DNA of 34,537 nucleotides, taken from positions 108 through 34,644 of IMG/VR virus record IMGVR_UViG_3300000228_000023; one strand, 5' to 3'. This DNA is from a virus. Shown piece by piece: positions 19,832 to 28,048 of the stretch. The notes below the pieces were generated by a model. The model was not told the origin of the DNA. It made no database searches and saw only the letters and a list, made by a program, of their open reading frames with translations. Numbering within the stretch: the first letter of the stretch is position 1; every line of letters begins with the position of its first letter. The position numbers were made by a program, and so were the translations under genes.

Positions 19832-21328
19832 TTAAACGAAATTTAGGTAAATATCTTTTTTCGAAGTTGTAACGAATCCAGATAATGTAATTGAAACTTG
19901 AGCGAACGAATCGCCTTCAGTTGTGTAACTAGAAACTGTTGCCTTCTGCATATAAGCATTGAAAGATTTTCCAGCGATATAGTTACCACCTAACTTAGGC
20001 CCAGCATTAATAATTGCGCTTACATCAGTGTTAGCTAGTAGAGCGTTTAAAAGTTCCACATCATGTTTTTTCATCAATGCAGTTACTTGCATCTCAGCCG
20101 TTCTTGATGTTGGGATCTTTTCACTCACACCTGTTTCCTCACAAATACAGTCCACGTCAGTTAATTCTTTTGAAATTGTAATAGATACTGATTGGGCACA
20201 AATACAAACATTATCAACAGAGCTACCAATAAAAAGTTCTGCGCCCTTGATAACGATTTTATTATCATCATCGTAAGCAGGAGTTACCGAGGCAGCGTAA
20301 GACTGTGCGTTATCAGAAGTATAGGTAACTGCCCCCGTATCGTTTGATGCGACCAAGAAACCTAAAGTTATTCCAATCGAGTTAGCGGCATTTGTTCCAG
20401 TGTTCCACAATAATTCAAGAAGAACGCTTGTGCTTGAAGCAATAGTAAACTTTCCCGTAACGCTTGAGAATGAACAAGTATATGTTTCTACTGATGATGC
20501 ATTAAGTGCGGCTTCAATTGCTTGCGCTAAGGCAACAGGAGTTCTATAAAGAGCTTCACCGATCTCGACAGCAATTACGCCCCCATTATCCTTTATGTCG
20601 ATATACTTATTTGTTGCACCGATTAGGATTGGATTAAATGCATAATTAGTACCATTGAAAGAAAACGAAACTTCCCCATATCCATTGGCATCCATTGTGA
20701 ATGATGCCTCCGAAGTTGTATTTCCTGCGCTAATCTCTTTAGCGAATCCGTTTGAAATATTTTTAGTTGTCGAAAAAGTAGGCGCACCCTCTGCCACAGG
20801 GAGATAAGTAATTGCCTTACCGAGTCCCACTCCTGCGGTCGGAGCTGATGTAAGAGCAAAGTTAAGATTAAGATAATCTCCTACGATTGAGTCAATGTTT
20901 CTAATTTCATATCCGTTTGCTTTTTTTACAATAACGGCTTGTCCCTGAACAAAACTTGCGCCAACACCTGAGCCAACCTTAAGGACAGTTGTAGTACATC
21001 CAGAAATTGTCACTTGCTCTGATATAGGCACATTCTTGGCACCCATTAAAGACTCGTAAAAAACCCCTAACTCTGGCTCTTGGCCATCTACTCCTGAGTG
21101 TTTCAAGTATGCGCTATGTGAACCACTTACGTTTTCTTTTCCGTTAGCTGATTTTGTTGCACCAATATCATTTACAAATTCATCTGAGTCTAATTTTTCA
21201 GGCTCAAAACTTAAAGAGTTGTCAGGCCTAAGGGGGACATAATCAGACGCAATAGGCCCTTTATAAACCCCTGCCGTATCCTCTTTTGTTACTGCAAACA
21301 CACTCGCTCTTACTAATCCTACGGCCAT
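19832..21328 (-). CDS. Major tail (tube) protein with inserted domain
   Basis: 498 aa. AAGGAG precedes the ATG at 21326-21328. The N-terminal (about 1-110, with FEPEKLDSDEFVNDIGATKS) and C-terminal (about 370-498, with ITISKELTDVDCICEETG and QVSITLSGF) parts fit a tail-tube beta-sandwich. A typical tube protein is 150-250 aa. The extra 200-odd residues in the middle contain YAFNPILIGATNKYIDI, ALAQAIEAALNAS, and TGKFTIASS followed by LLWNTGTNAANSIGITLGF. I recognise this as a recurring module of large phage tail proteins, probably a surface decoration of the tube. Four Cys near 375-395 (VCICA, VDCICE) are notable. Confidence 0.8.
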   Translation of the reverse strand: MAVGLVRASVFAVTKEDTAGVYKGPIASDYVPLRPDNSLSFEPEKLDSDEFVNDIGATKSANGKENVSGSHSAYLKHSGVDGQEPELGVFYESLMGAKNVPISEQVTISGCTTTVLKVGSGVGASFVQGQAVIVKKANGYEIRNIDSIVGDYLNLNFALTSAPTAGVGLGKAITYLPVAEGAPTFSTTKNISNGFAKEISAGNTTSEASFTMDANGYGEVSFSFNGTNYAFNPILIGATNKYIDIKDNGGVIAVEIGEALYRTPVALAQAIEAALNASSVETYTCSFSSVTGKFTIASSTSVLLELLWNTGTNAANSIGITLGFLVASNDTGAVTYTSDNAQSYAASVTPAYDDDNKIVIKGAELFIGSSVDNVCICAQSVSITISKELTDVDCICEETGVSEKIPTSRTAEMQVTALMKKHDVELLNALLANTDVSAIINAGPKLGGNYIAGKSFNAYMQKATVSSYTTEGDSFAQVSITLSGFVTTSKKDIYLNFV

Positions 21329-21337
21329 AAATACTCC

Positions 21338-21790
21338 TTATAATCTTTCACTAATTACTATGTTAAAGTTAACTGAACAGTTTAGGAACTTTTTTTCCGC
21401 ACCTGTTTCTAATTCAATTCCTGATATGTTCACCAAGTCAATTCTGTCTACTTTGTCTTCTACCTGTAGCTCGTTATAAGAAAACACCATTGAGCAAAAT
21501 GCTTGCTGGGCTTCAAGTAACTCTACTGTGACGGCATCAAATCCGCTTTCCTTTCCTACCAATGAAATAAATTGTCGAGTAAGCACTAATTGAAAGGATC
21601 TCGAAAGAGTCATGTCGCAAAAGTCTTGAGTCTCCTGATTCGCTTCAAGGACCCCTACCCCCCAACCATTCTTTCTAACCAAGTCAGGATTCTCAAGTAG
21701 GTTATATGGATTATGAAGCCTTTCCTTTGTTGAAAAAAGCTCATTTGTCTTCAGTATTAATTGATTGTAAACGTCTGTGATTTTAGTCAT
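21338..21790 (-). CDS. Tail completion / terminator-like protein
   Basis: 150 aa from ATG 21788-21790 in an ATGA overlap. A longer frame opens at 21802. The alpha/beta sequence includes LSRSFQLVLTRQFISLVGKE and an end CSVNFNIVISERL. A small alpha/beta protein encoded just before the tail tube gene is normally the tail terminator or completion protein joining tail to head. The assignment is by gene order. Confidence 0.6.
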   Translation of the reverse strand: MTKITDVYNQLILKTNELFSTKERLHNPYNLLENPDLVRKNGWGVGVLEANQETQDFCDMTLSRSFQLVLTRQFISLVGKESGFDAVTVELLEAQQAFCSMVFSYNELQVEDKVDRIDLVNISGIELETGAEKKFLNCSVNFNIVISERL

Positions 21791-22611
21791 CGAGATAACC
21801 ACCCCTGAGAATATGTATTCTCTACAGCACTAGGGATAGCGTTATTGTCTTTATCGACATTGAATATTTTCATGTTCATTCTGGCCGTGTACTCTTTGCG
21901 TGCCTCTGATTTTTGAGTCTGGTAATCATTCCCAAAAGATGAAAATATAAGTTCGGCCGTCTTGTGGATTGATGCGTTAGTAAATAATGACCTATCAAGA
22001 ATCTGTCCTGCACCCATTATTACATTTTTAGCCTTAAGGTCTTTAATGATAATATCAGCAGCCTTAATAGATTGCTCTTCCCAGCTTGTTTTTCCGGCTT
22101 TGAATGATGTTAGAAAATCCATGTCGTTAAAGATAGGGAACTCTGAATATAAATCAATATCATCAGAGAAGTTGTGCCCCAAGTAATTTAGATTAACACC
22201 TTTCGCAAGATCGGCATCAAACGAAATTCTGACAGCGTAAACATCGTAAACTCTAATAGTTTCTAAATCTAAAATAGAATCGTTAACGTCTTTAGTAGAT
22301 CCTAGATACCAAGACTCTTGCCTATCGGGAGTAAAATCAACATGGCCAGATTTCTCTAGCCCATTAGTTAGGTCGTTAATGTTAACAACTTCAATCCATT
22401 TATTTAACGTATAGTACTCAACCTTCATATTGGCCGAAACATAATTAACAACATCACCAATAGATAGGTAAAAGTGATTAAATGGGAGGTCTGATAAAAG
22501 GTAAATATAGTCACCTTTAACGTAAGACATTGGAAAAGACTCGGAATCAACTCTTTTAACGAGGTTTGTAATCTCGGCAATTTCCAAACTGTCTTTATAG
22601 AATACTCTCAT
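21787..22611 (-). CDS. Virion structural protein of the head-tail joining region
   Basis: 274 aa, overlapping both neighbours by 4 bases. The first half is beta-rich with aromatics (VKGDYIYLLSDLPFNHFYLS, then NKWIEVVNINDLTNGLEKSG). The second half is helical (SIKAADIIIKDLKAKNVIMG), resembling the helical part of head-tail connector proteins. I do not recognise a family with certainty. The location between capsid and tail genes supports a connector or adaptor role. Confidence 0.6.
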   Translation of the reverse strand: MRVFYKDSLEIAEITNLVKRVDSESFPMSYVKGDYIYLLSDLPFNHFYLSIGDVVNYVSANMKVEYYTLNKWIEVVNINDLTNGLEKSGHVDFTPDRQESWYLGSTKDVNDSILDLETIRVYDVYAVRISFDADLAKGVNLNYLGHNFSDDIDLYSEFPIFNDMDFLTSFKAGKTSWEEQSIKAADIIIKDLKAKNVIMGAGQILDRSLFTNASIHKTAELIFSSFGNDYQTQKSEARKEYTARMNMKIFNVDKDNNAIPSAVENTYSQGWLSR

Positions 22612-23285
22612 ATGTCCTCATAGTAAGTTAGGGATACTGATAAGGCAGAGGTTGAGGTTGAGCCACTTGTCATAAATCCACTAACTGTAATCGTTAAAGT
22701 AGGTGGAACCCTTGTCTCAATGTCTCTTAAGTTTATTGATGCCGTTTGTCCTTTGGCAACAGTAATCGACACAACCTGGTCCCCATTAGTTATTGAAGCG
22801 GCAGAGGTATCCAGCTCTGACACAAGTCCTTGGCCTACACTTGAGTAGTTTTTATTAATTAGGGTTGAATTTGTCTTAACGAAAAACACTGCTGTTTTTA
22901 CCCTATTATTTGATAGGTTTAAAATAATTGGCTCAATCTCAACCTGATTAAGCTGATCTCTGCACACTCTTCTGTTTCTAACTGTTAACAAATGAGCCTC
23001 TGTGGTCCCTATTGATTTAGTGCTTAATACAGATCTAGTGTTTCTTGTGCTGACCTGAACGCCTAATAAAGACACGCTTCTAAAGTTTGCAGGGATGAAA
23101 CCGTAAATAGCTGACCCTAGTATTGCAGGAGTCAGAGAAGTGGTGACTTTGTAACCGTAAAGTCTTGATTGAATATTGTTTACGTTTACTCCATCTATCG
23201 CATCAATACCTACTAGAGTGCTTCCGTTTTTAGATTCTAGGAATTTATCAAACTCCCTTGAGTTAATGTTATTTACAATACCCAT
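22608..23285 (-). CDS. Virion structural protein
   Basis: 225 aa. TAGGATTCGAG precedes the ATG at 23283-23285. Ser/Thr- and Val-rich beta sequence (RSVSLLGVQVSTRNTRSVLS, then LTITVSGFMTSGSTSTSALS). No family recognised. Probably a head, neck or decoration protein, given that it lies between the capsid and connector genes. Expression may be set by the hairpin just upstream (23301-23322). Confidence 0.6.
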   Translation of the reverse strand: MGIVNNINSREFDKFLESKNGSTLVGIDAIDGVNVNNIQSRLYGYKVTTSLTPAILGSAIYGFIPANFRSVSLLGVQVSTRNTRSVLSTKSIGTTEAHLLTVRNRRVCRDQLNQVEIEPIILNLSNNRVKTAVFFVKTNSTLINKNYSSVGQGLVSELDTSAASITNGDQVVSITVAKGQTASINLRDIETRVPPTLTITVSGFMTSGSTSTSALSVSLTYYEDI

Positions 23286-23300
23286 CTCGAATCCTAGATA

Positions 23301-23322
23301 TGCCTCCCTTTTAAAGGAGGCA
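23301..23322 (-). other. Intercistronic hairpin
   Basis: TGCCTCC and GGAGGCA form a perfect 7-bp stem around 8 bases, located between the stop at 23328 and the next gene. No T-run follows on the minus strand, so it is probably an mRNA-stabilising or processing hairpin and not a full terminator. Confidence 0.5.
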
Positions 23323-23327
23323 ATTAA

Positions 23328-23723
23328 TTAAGCTTGGCAAATTTCAAAGATAAATTCTAGCTTACCAGCAGTGAGCGCAGCTGTAGCGACACCCATATTG
23401 ATAACTTCCCCGTCAGCAAGTGTAATAAAATTTGCTGATTCGGAAGCGTAGAATGCATTTAGCGTAAACGAAGTAATGGCTTCAGTTGAAATAAATTGAA
23501 CTCCAGAAGCTCCCTTACCTAGATCAATAGTGGCCCCGGTTCCAACTGGTGCAACATGGACATAAGCTCCTATACACTTAACAAGAACAACACCGTCGGC
23601 CGTAAAAACCGTGTTGTCTTCAATTTGTCCACCGTCTACCGAGAAATCATAGATCACTCTAACGATGTCGTTTTTGTTTGAAAATGGTGCTCCAACAACT
23701 TTAGCGTTTTTTAAAACTGGCAT
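23328..23723 (-). CDS. Putative capsid decoration or head protein
   Basis: 131 aa. TAGGAGTATTT precedes the ATG at 23721-23723. Small beta-rich protein with Gly-Thr-Gly turns (VAPVGTGATIDLGKGASG) and a C-terminal MGVATAALTAGKLEFIFEI. Phage proteins of this shape follow the capsid gene and decorate the shell or form trimers on it. I cannot name a family. A head-fibre role is also possible. Confidence 0.6.
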   Translation of the reverse strand: MPVLKNAKVVGAPFSNKNDIVRVIYDFSVDGGQIEDNTVFTADGVVLVKCIGAYVHVAPVGTGATIDLGKGASGVQFISTEAITSFTLNAFYASESANFITLADGEVINMGVATAALTAGKLEFIFEICQA

Positions 23724-23731
23724 AAATACTC

Positions 23732-23920
23732 CTATTTAATTTTTCTAATAATCTTTTTTTCTGTAATCACAACGGCTATATGGTTAACCCCGTCATGATA
23801 AATCTGAATAACTTCAACATGGCAATTTATACTTTTAATAAGAGTTAGCAACTCCCTAGAGGTTTTCGCCTCTAGGGTAATCGCATTCTTAAACTTATTA
23901 AAATTAAACCCTAAATCCAT
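23732..23920 (-). CDS. Small hypothetical protein after the capsid gene
   Basis: 62 aa. The ATG at 23918-23920 overlaps the capsid stop by one base (TAATG). Alpha/beta pattern (RELLTLIKSINCHVEVIQI, then HIAVVITEKKIIRKIK). No family recognised. The tight coupling to the capsid gene argues that it is translated. Confidence 0.6.
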   Translation of the reverse strand: MDLGFNFNKFKNAITLEAKTSRELLTLIKSINCHVEVIQIYHDGVNHIAVVITEKKIIRKIK

Positions 23921-24813
23921 TATGTGTTAAAGTTCGTAATGTGTTTAACAGAGCCTTGAATACCAAGTCCTGCACCACAAATAAACTCGGCAGTAAGTAA
24001 GTAACCACGTTGCTTGTTAGCGTGTAGATCACTTAATTTAATTGTAGGAATTTGTTGCATTACTAGATACATAAAGTCTGGTTGAAACATTAGAGCAAGG
24101 TCAGAAGATGCTCCTGTAGGAGAAATCTGGCTCATTGCATCCGAGTTGTCTTCCATAATGTTGAATCCGAAGCGATTAAACGGTTTCTTTCCGCCAATAG
24201 TAGGAAGGTCCGCCCCAACGTAATCAGAGCTTACTAAAGTAGTAGCACTTAAAAAATCGTTGTAATACGAAGGATCAAGTAGTGCCCACCAACCATTCTC
24301 AGAGGACCATTTAGCTTTTGAAGCAAGAAGTCTGTTTGAAAGAATTACAGCGGCATTAAAATTAGTAACACTTGCTACAACATGGTCAGGCCCTAAAGCA
24401 GAAGGTGCAACAATAGAGTAAAGGTGCTTATTAAGATTAAGCTCAAGTGATTTCATGAGCCCTTGGCGAATCTTAGATTTACCTTCAGGTGATCCAAGTT
24501 GAGTTTGAAGATCAATAAGGCTATCTAACTCGTAAGTAGCTTCGATAATCGTATCTGCCTTAACTTGAACTCTTTGAGTTTTTAGTTTCTCAGAGCTGTA
24601 GTTTTGGTGATCAACACCAATTTTTTTGATTGATCCATTAGCTGTCTCAACCATTGAGATATAAACAGTGTCACCAGCTTGTTTAATTTCCCCGTCGTAA
24701 TCTTTTGAAACGAGAGTAGGGAGAATTGCTGTCTCCTTAAGCTCATCCACCATCATTGGTGCCCAGAATTTTTGAACTTGATCAGCAAGTTCTGTTACTA
24801 AAGTAGCGCTCAT
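23920..24813 (-). CDS. Major capsid protein
   Basis: 297 aa. AAGGAGATCTAA precedes the ATG at 24811-24813. The N-terminus (LADQVQKFWAPMMVDELKET) leads into AILPTLVSKDYDGEIKQAGD, TVYISMV and a conserved-looking KADTIIEATYELDSLIDL with helices typical of HK97-fold shells. WWALLDPSYYNDFLSA (about 177-192) and FNRFGFNIMEDNSD (about 215-228) match the P-domain to A-domain pattern of P22-gp5-like or similar capsids. Position directly after a scaffold-like gene supports this strongly. There is no fused protease or delta domain, so maturation probably relies on the separate scaffold. Confidence 0.85.
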   Translation of the reverse strand: MSATLVTELADQVQKFWAPMMVDELKETAILPTLVSKDYDGEIKQAGDTVYISMVETANGSIKKIGVDHQNYSSEKLKTQRVQVKADTIIEATYELDSLIDLQTQLGSPEGKSKIRQGLMKSLELNLNKHLYSIVAPSALGPDHVVASVTNFNAAVILSNRLLASKAKWSSENGWWALLDPSYYNDFLSATTLVSSDYVGADLPTIGGKKPFNRFGFNIMEDNSDAMSQISPTGASSDLALMFQPDFMYLVMQQIPTIKLSDLHANKQRGYLLTAEFICGAGLGIQGSVKHITNFNT

Positions 24814-24826
24814 TTAGATCTCCTTG

Positions 24827-25417
24827 TTATTTTTTAACATCTTTAAAACGTGTTCTCTTTTCTGCAATCGGAAGCTTTACCCACTCTTCATAAGACAGAG
24901 TTGATGTTGTTGCGGCTGCCGAGTTGTCCACTTTTCCTGCTTTTTTAACTAACAACTCAGGGAATTTAACAATAAAATCGTTAGCAACTTGCTTAGCGAT
25001 ATTAATATCAATCTCTTTAGTTGCCTCATCAACTGGAATTCTGTCTAAATCAACAAAGTCCCAATACTCAGGCTTGGCCAATGGAACACCAAGTTCTTTC
25101 ATGACAACATCAACCTTTCTTAGGGCAAGTTCTTTTTTCTCTTTAAGCTTTAACTTCTCAGCGAGTTCAAGTTTTGATTTCTGCTCGTCTTCATAAAGCT
25201 TTTTGTATTCGCCTTGCTGTTTAAGAACTTCTTCTTCTTTTGTCTTCGCTTCGTTTTTAAGCCTTTCAAGTTCAGATTGAGCTTCTTGGAATTTAATCGC
25301 CAAAGCTTTCTTCTCTTCTTTGAGAGCTAAAAATCCCTTGTCTTCTGTTTTGGTTTTGTCCGATTCGTCACCGACGATGGCCTTAGTGTCACCGACACTA
25401 GATGTTTGATCACTCAT
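24827..25417 (-). CDS. Scaffolding protein
   Basis: 196 aa. GAGGAGAATTAA precedes the ATG at 25415-25417. Highly charged, Lys/Glu-rich coiled coil (about 30-105: KFQEAQSELERLKNEAKTKE, then QKSKLELAEKLKLKEKKELA) with a disordered N-terminus and a compact C-terminal part. This is the composition of phage scaffolds, and the gene stands immediately upstream of the capsid gene. No protease motif is visible. Confidence 0.8.
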   Translation of the reverse strand: MSDQTSSVGDTKAIVGDESDKTKTEDKGFLALKEEKKALAIKFQEAQSELERLKNEAKTKEEEVLKQQGEYKKLYEDEQKSKLELAEKLKLKEKKELALRKVDVVMKELGVPLAKPEYWDFVDLDRIPVDEATKEIDINIAKQVANDFIVKFPELLVKKAGKVDNSAAATTSTLSYEEWVKLPIAEKRTRFKDVKK

Positions 25418-25451
25418 TTAATTCTCCTCGGCATCATTGCCTATTGTCAAA

Positions 25452-25949
25452 TTATTTTGACTCAGTAATAACTTTAATTAAATCCGATCTAATATTTCTT
25501 ATTATTCTCTTTAATTCAGGATCAGAAAACTCAAAAATATCACGCCTTATGGCGTAATATGAAGCCAATTCGGAATTACTAATTCTGGGTGATGAACCAT
25601 CTAGTTCTTTGGCTCTAGCTTTTTCTTGGATAATTAAAGAGAATCCACTTGTAGTTACTTTGCTAATCATTGCGTCAAGCATTTGACCCGTAGCTGTAGC
25701 GTTGGACAAATTTACCTTAGCTAGTCTTCCTAGATTTGATTTGTGTTGTTTTCTTAAATCCTTATATGGTTGGCTTAACTCTGGAATCTTTGAAAGGTCT
25801 GGCATAAAACCCCTCTTGACTCTATTTAAGAAATCAGTCAAAGCCTTTTCTGCAACAATCTCAAACTGCTTTGATTTGAGATACGATGAAATGTTCTTAT
25901 TGTATTTCTTTTTGATCGACTCTAATTGCTGAGCTACTGTATTTGTCAT
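25452..25949 (-). CDS. Head or neck morphogenesis protein
   Basis: 165 aa, starting in a TAATG overlap. A basic helical N-terminus is followed by PDLSKIPELSQPYKDLRKQH and LSNATATGQMLDAM. The S-N-L/A-T-A-T-G-Q-M-L element recurs in small phage morphogenesis proteins next to the portal. Exact function unknown. A tail-completion or neck role is likely by context. Confidence 0.6.
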   Translation of the reverse strand: MTNTVAQQLESIKKKYNKNISSYLKSKQFEIVAEKALTDFLNRVKRGFMPDLSKIPELSQPYKDLRKQHKSNLGRLAKVNLSNATATGQMLDAMISKVTTSGFSLIIQEKARAKELDGSSPRISNSELASYYAIRRDIFEFSDPELKRIIRNIRSDLIKVITESK

Positions 25950-26458
25950 TACTCTGCCTCAAAGCCTGTATTATCAAGTATATCTTGGGCCACAACTCCA
26001 GCCTCTTTAACAAGTGAGACTCTTTCTGATCTAACTTCTTTATCTCTTAATGGATAGTTTGCAAGGATACTGTCTAGGTCTTTTTTTGTAATACCAAGAA
26101 AGTTTCTCGCCTTCCCCTTAACTGGACTGTCTTGACCATAGGTTCCAAGGACATTCCCTTCAACTTTCCCTATGCCTTCGTACCCTTTATCGTACCCTAT
26201 TCGTATAAAGCCAGATTTTTGCTGAAGTAGTTGAATCTCTGCTAACATATCTCCACTGAAAGTTAGATCAACATTGTCCTGCCCTTTGGATTCAACATAA
26301 TACTTTGAGTACTTCGCAAAAGACTTATTATTGGCATCTAGCCCACTCTCTGTTCGTGATATTACGTAATCTATTACCTCGGCAGCAATCGCCTGCCTCT
26401 CTTGTGGCGAGTAACCCTTGGGTATCTCTACGTCAAAAAATGGATTAAACTTGGCCAT
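25949..26458 (-). CDS. Virion morphogenesis protein (neck or tail-completion type)
   Basis: 169 aa. The start overlaps the portal gene end by 14 bases. SFAKYSKYYVESKGQDNVDL, then LTFSGDMLAEIQLL, GFIRIGYD and ARNFLGITKKDLDSIL follow the pattern of phage virion morphogenesis proteins: a Y-S-x-x-Y motif, V-D-L-T-x-S-G-x-M, a G-x-I-x-I-G-Y strand and a closing R-x-F-L-G-I. These usually assist head-tail joining. It is encoded between portal and scaffold. Confidence 0.7.
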   Translation of the reverse strand: MAKFNPFFDVEIPKGYSPQERQAIAAEVIDYVISRTESGLDANNKSFAKYSKYYVESKGQDNVDLTFSGDMLAEIQLLQQKSGFIRIGYDKGYEGIGKVEGNVLGTYGQDSPVKGKARNFLGITKKDLDSILANYPLRDKEVRSERVSLVKEAGVVAQDILDNTGFEAE

Positions 26459-27800
26459 TAAAAGAAACCTCTACTAATGATTCATTTTCGATCTCTGCTA
26501 ACTCTAGCTCTAGATCCGCATCAGTCATATCAGGGTTAAGTTCTTTGATTGCTTTTCTTTTAGATTTAAATCCAGAGTCAACTTCGAGTTTTTTCTCCGC
26601 AATAAGGTCAGCTTTCTGTCTTTGCGGTTGAGGCTCTGGGAACTTTATATCCACCATAAACGTGTCAGGCAGCTTTCCTAGACCTTTAATGTATCCGTTA
26701 TCAATCCAATTATTATGGACATTGATCATTTTTTGCCAGAACTCTTTTTCGTCACTCTCAAAGAAAGAGATTGAGTCTTTAACAACCTTATAAACATCCA
26801 TCTCGTCGATGATTTTAGATATTCCAGATGCCATATTGCCGGCATCAATGCTTCCAATGGACCCAACTCTCACGCCTTTAGTTTCAAGCCACATTACAAA
26901 TACAGAAACCACAAAATTCATAACCTCTGTAGTGTCCACCGTGGGCTTAATAACACCTACTTCAGGCTTCTTATTATCGTCAGACTTGATTGACCACAAT
27001 GCATTAGGAGACCATACAGCGTTTTCAAAATCTACATCAATCCCGTACAACACAGAGAAGCACTGAAATAGATTTGCTCCAGATAAGTCAGACAATAAAA
27101 CGCTAATGAGTTTACTCATAGCAATAATGTCAGTGTCCTGAACGGGTAACAACTCATTCTCGGCTCTATTGCCGTAAGTAAAATGAATTTCATTATATGG
27201 ATTAATCCCGTCATTACCTTCTAACGCAGGATAATAAGTTTCTCCGTCTTCAGTAAATGCGTCAATCTCATCCTTTGTGAATGCGTAATAGACATTAAGG
27301 TCTTTCCCATTGATATACTTCTTACCCATAGTTTTAATAAACACGGTTTCTGAAGTTGGATCTACTTGATTGTCCGAGTAGGGAAGGAATCTATCGTAAG
27401 GCAGAACTCTTAGTTTTGGCTTATCGTCGAAGAAAGGTTCGAAAGCGTAACCTTTAAATAAGTGAGAATACTGATCGGCCACTCTTCCCTTTTTGTTCAT
27501 TGCGAAAGCATCGATATAATAATCAAGGATCTTCTGGTTTTCAGGAGTGTCAGCTATCCTAGAAGGAGGGTTCTCGTATGCAACAGAAACTTTCTTGATA
27601 TACCTTTCAAGAATGTTGATTACTACTAACCTGTGTTCAATCTTTTCGAAATACTGTGGAGATAAAGACTTCTTTAAAACCTCCTTAACGTAAGGCAAAA
27701 GATTACCTCTAAACATATCGTAAACAATAAAGTTATTCTCAAGATAAATAGAATTATCTCTCGCATACTTGATGATGGCCGATCTTTTCTCTCTAAGCAT
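26445..27800 (-). CDS. Portal protein
   Basis: 451 aa. GGAGAAAAAA precedes the ATG at 27798-27800. IVYDMFRGNLLPYVKEVLKK with ILERYIKKVSVAYENPPSRI is the typical N-terminal portal signature (a short helix, then repeated hydrophobic helices before Y-x-N-P). The middle has PYNEIHFTYGNRAENELLPV and DLSGANLFQC. The C-terminal part is a charged helix ending in an acidic DADLELELAEIENESLVE. Twelve copies form the DNA entry channel. The gene stands between the terminase group and the head genes, in standard order. Confidence 0.85.
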   Translation of the reverse strand: MLREKRSAIIKYARDNSIYLENNFIVYDMFRGNLLPYVKEVLKKSLSPQYFEKIEHRLVVINILERYIKKVSVAYENPPSRIADTPENQKILDYYIDAFAMNKKGRVADQYSHLFKGYAFEPFFDDKPKLRVLPYDRFLPYSDNQVDPTSETVFIKTMGKKYINGKDLNVYYAFTKDEIDAFTEDGETYYPALEGNDGINPYNEIHFTYGNRAENELLPVQDTDIIAMSKLISVLLSDLSGANLFQCFSVLYGIDVDFENAVWSPNALWSIKSDDNKKPEVGVIKPTVDTTEVMNFVVSVFVMWLETKGVRVGSIGSIDAGNMASGISKIIDEMDVYKVVKDSISFFESDEKEFWQKMINVHNNWIDNGYIKGLGKLPDTFMVDIKFPEPQPQRQKADLIAEKKLEVDSGFKSKRKAIKELNPDMTDADLELELAEIENESLVEVSFNGQV

Positions 27801-28041
27801 TTTTTTCTCCTAGCCATAATTCCATGGAAATAATTAGTTTTTTATAGTTATAAACTGAAATATATTTAGGCCTACCACAGCACCATTTAACCTTCTTCCT
27901 TGATCCACAACCACAATTTCTATACATGAAACTCTGCGCCCCTAAAGGGTTCGGCACCATTGTCTTCTTGTCAGAAATGTATTTCCTGAAAATCTTTCTA
28001 GGTAACAAGAACCACATAAGTCTAATGATAAATAATTTCAT
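27793..28041 (-). CDS. SEC-C motif zinc-binding small protein
   Basis: 82 aa from ATG 28039-28041, which has AAGGAG just upstream and right after the terminase stop. A longer frame to 28098 is open but lacks support. A hydrophobic basic N-terminus (MKLFIIRLMWFLLPRKIF) precedes CGCGSRKKVKWCC (43-55), with the C-x-C-x-S-x8-C-C form of the SEC-C zinc motif (SecA C-terminal type). The C-terminus is YNYKKLIISMELWLGEKN. The motif binds zinc and often contacts proteins. A place between terL and the portal is unusual, and a packaging-accessory role is inference. Confidence 0.65.
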   Translation of the reverse strand: MKLFIIRLMWFLLPRKIFRKYISDKKTMVPNPLGAQSFMYRNCGCGSRKKVKWCCGRPKYISVYNYKKLIISMELWLGEKNA

Positions 28042-28048
28042 ACGCTCC

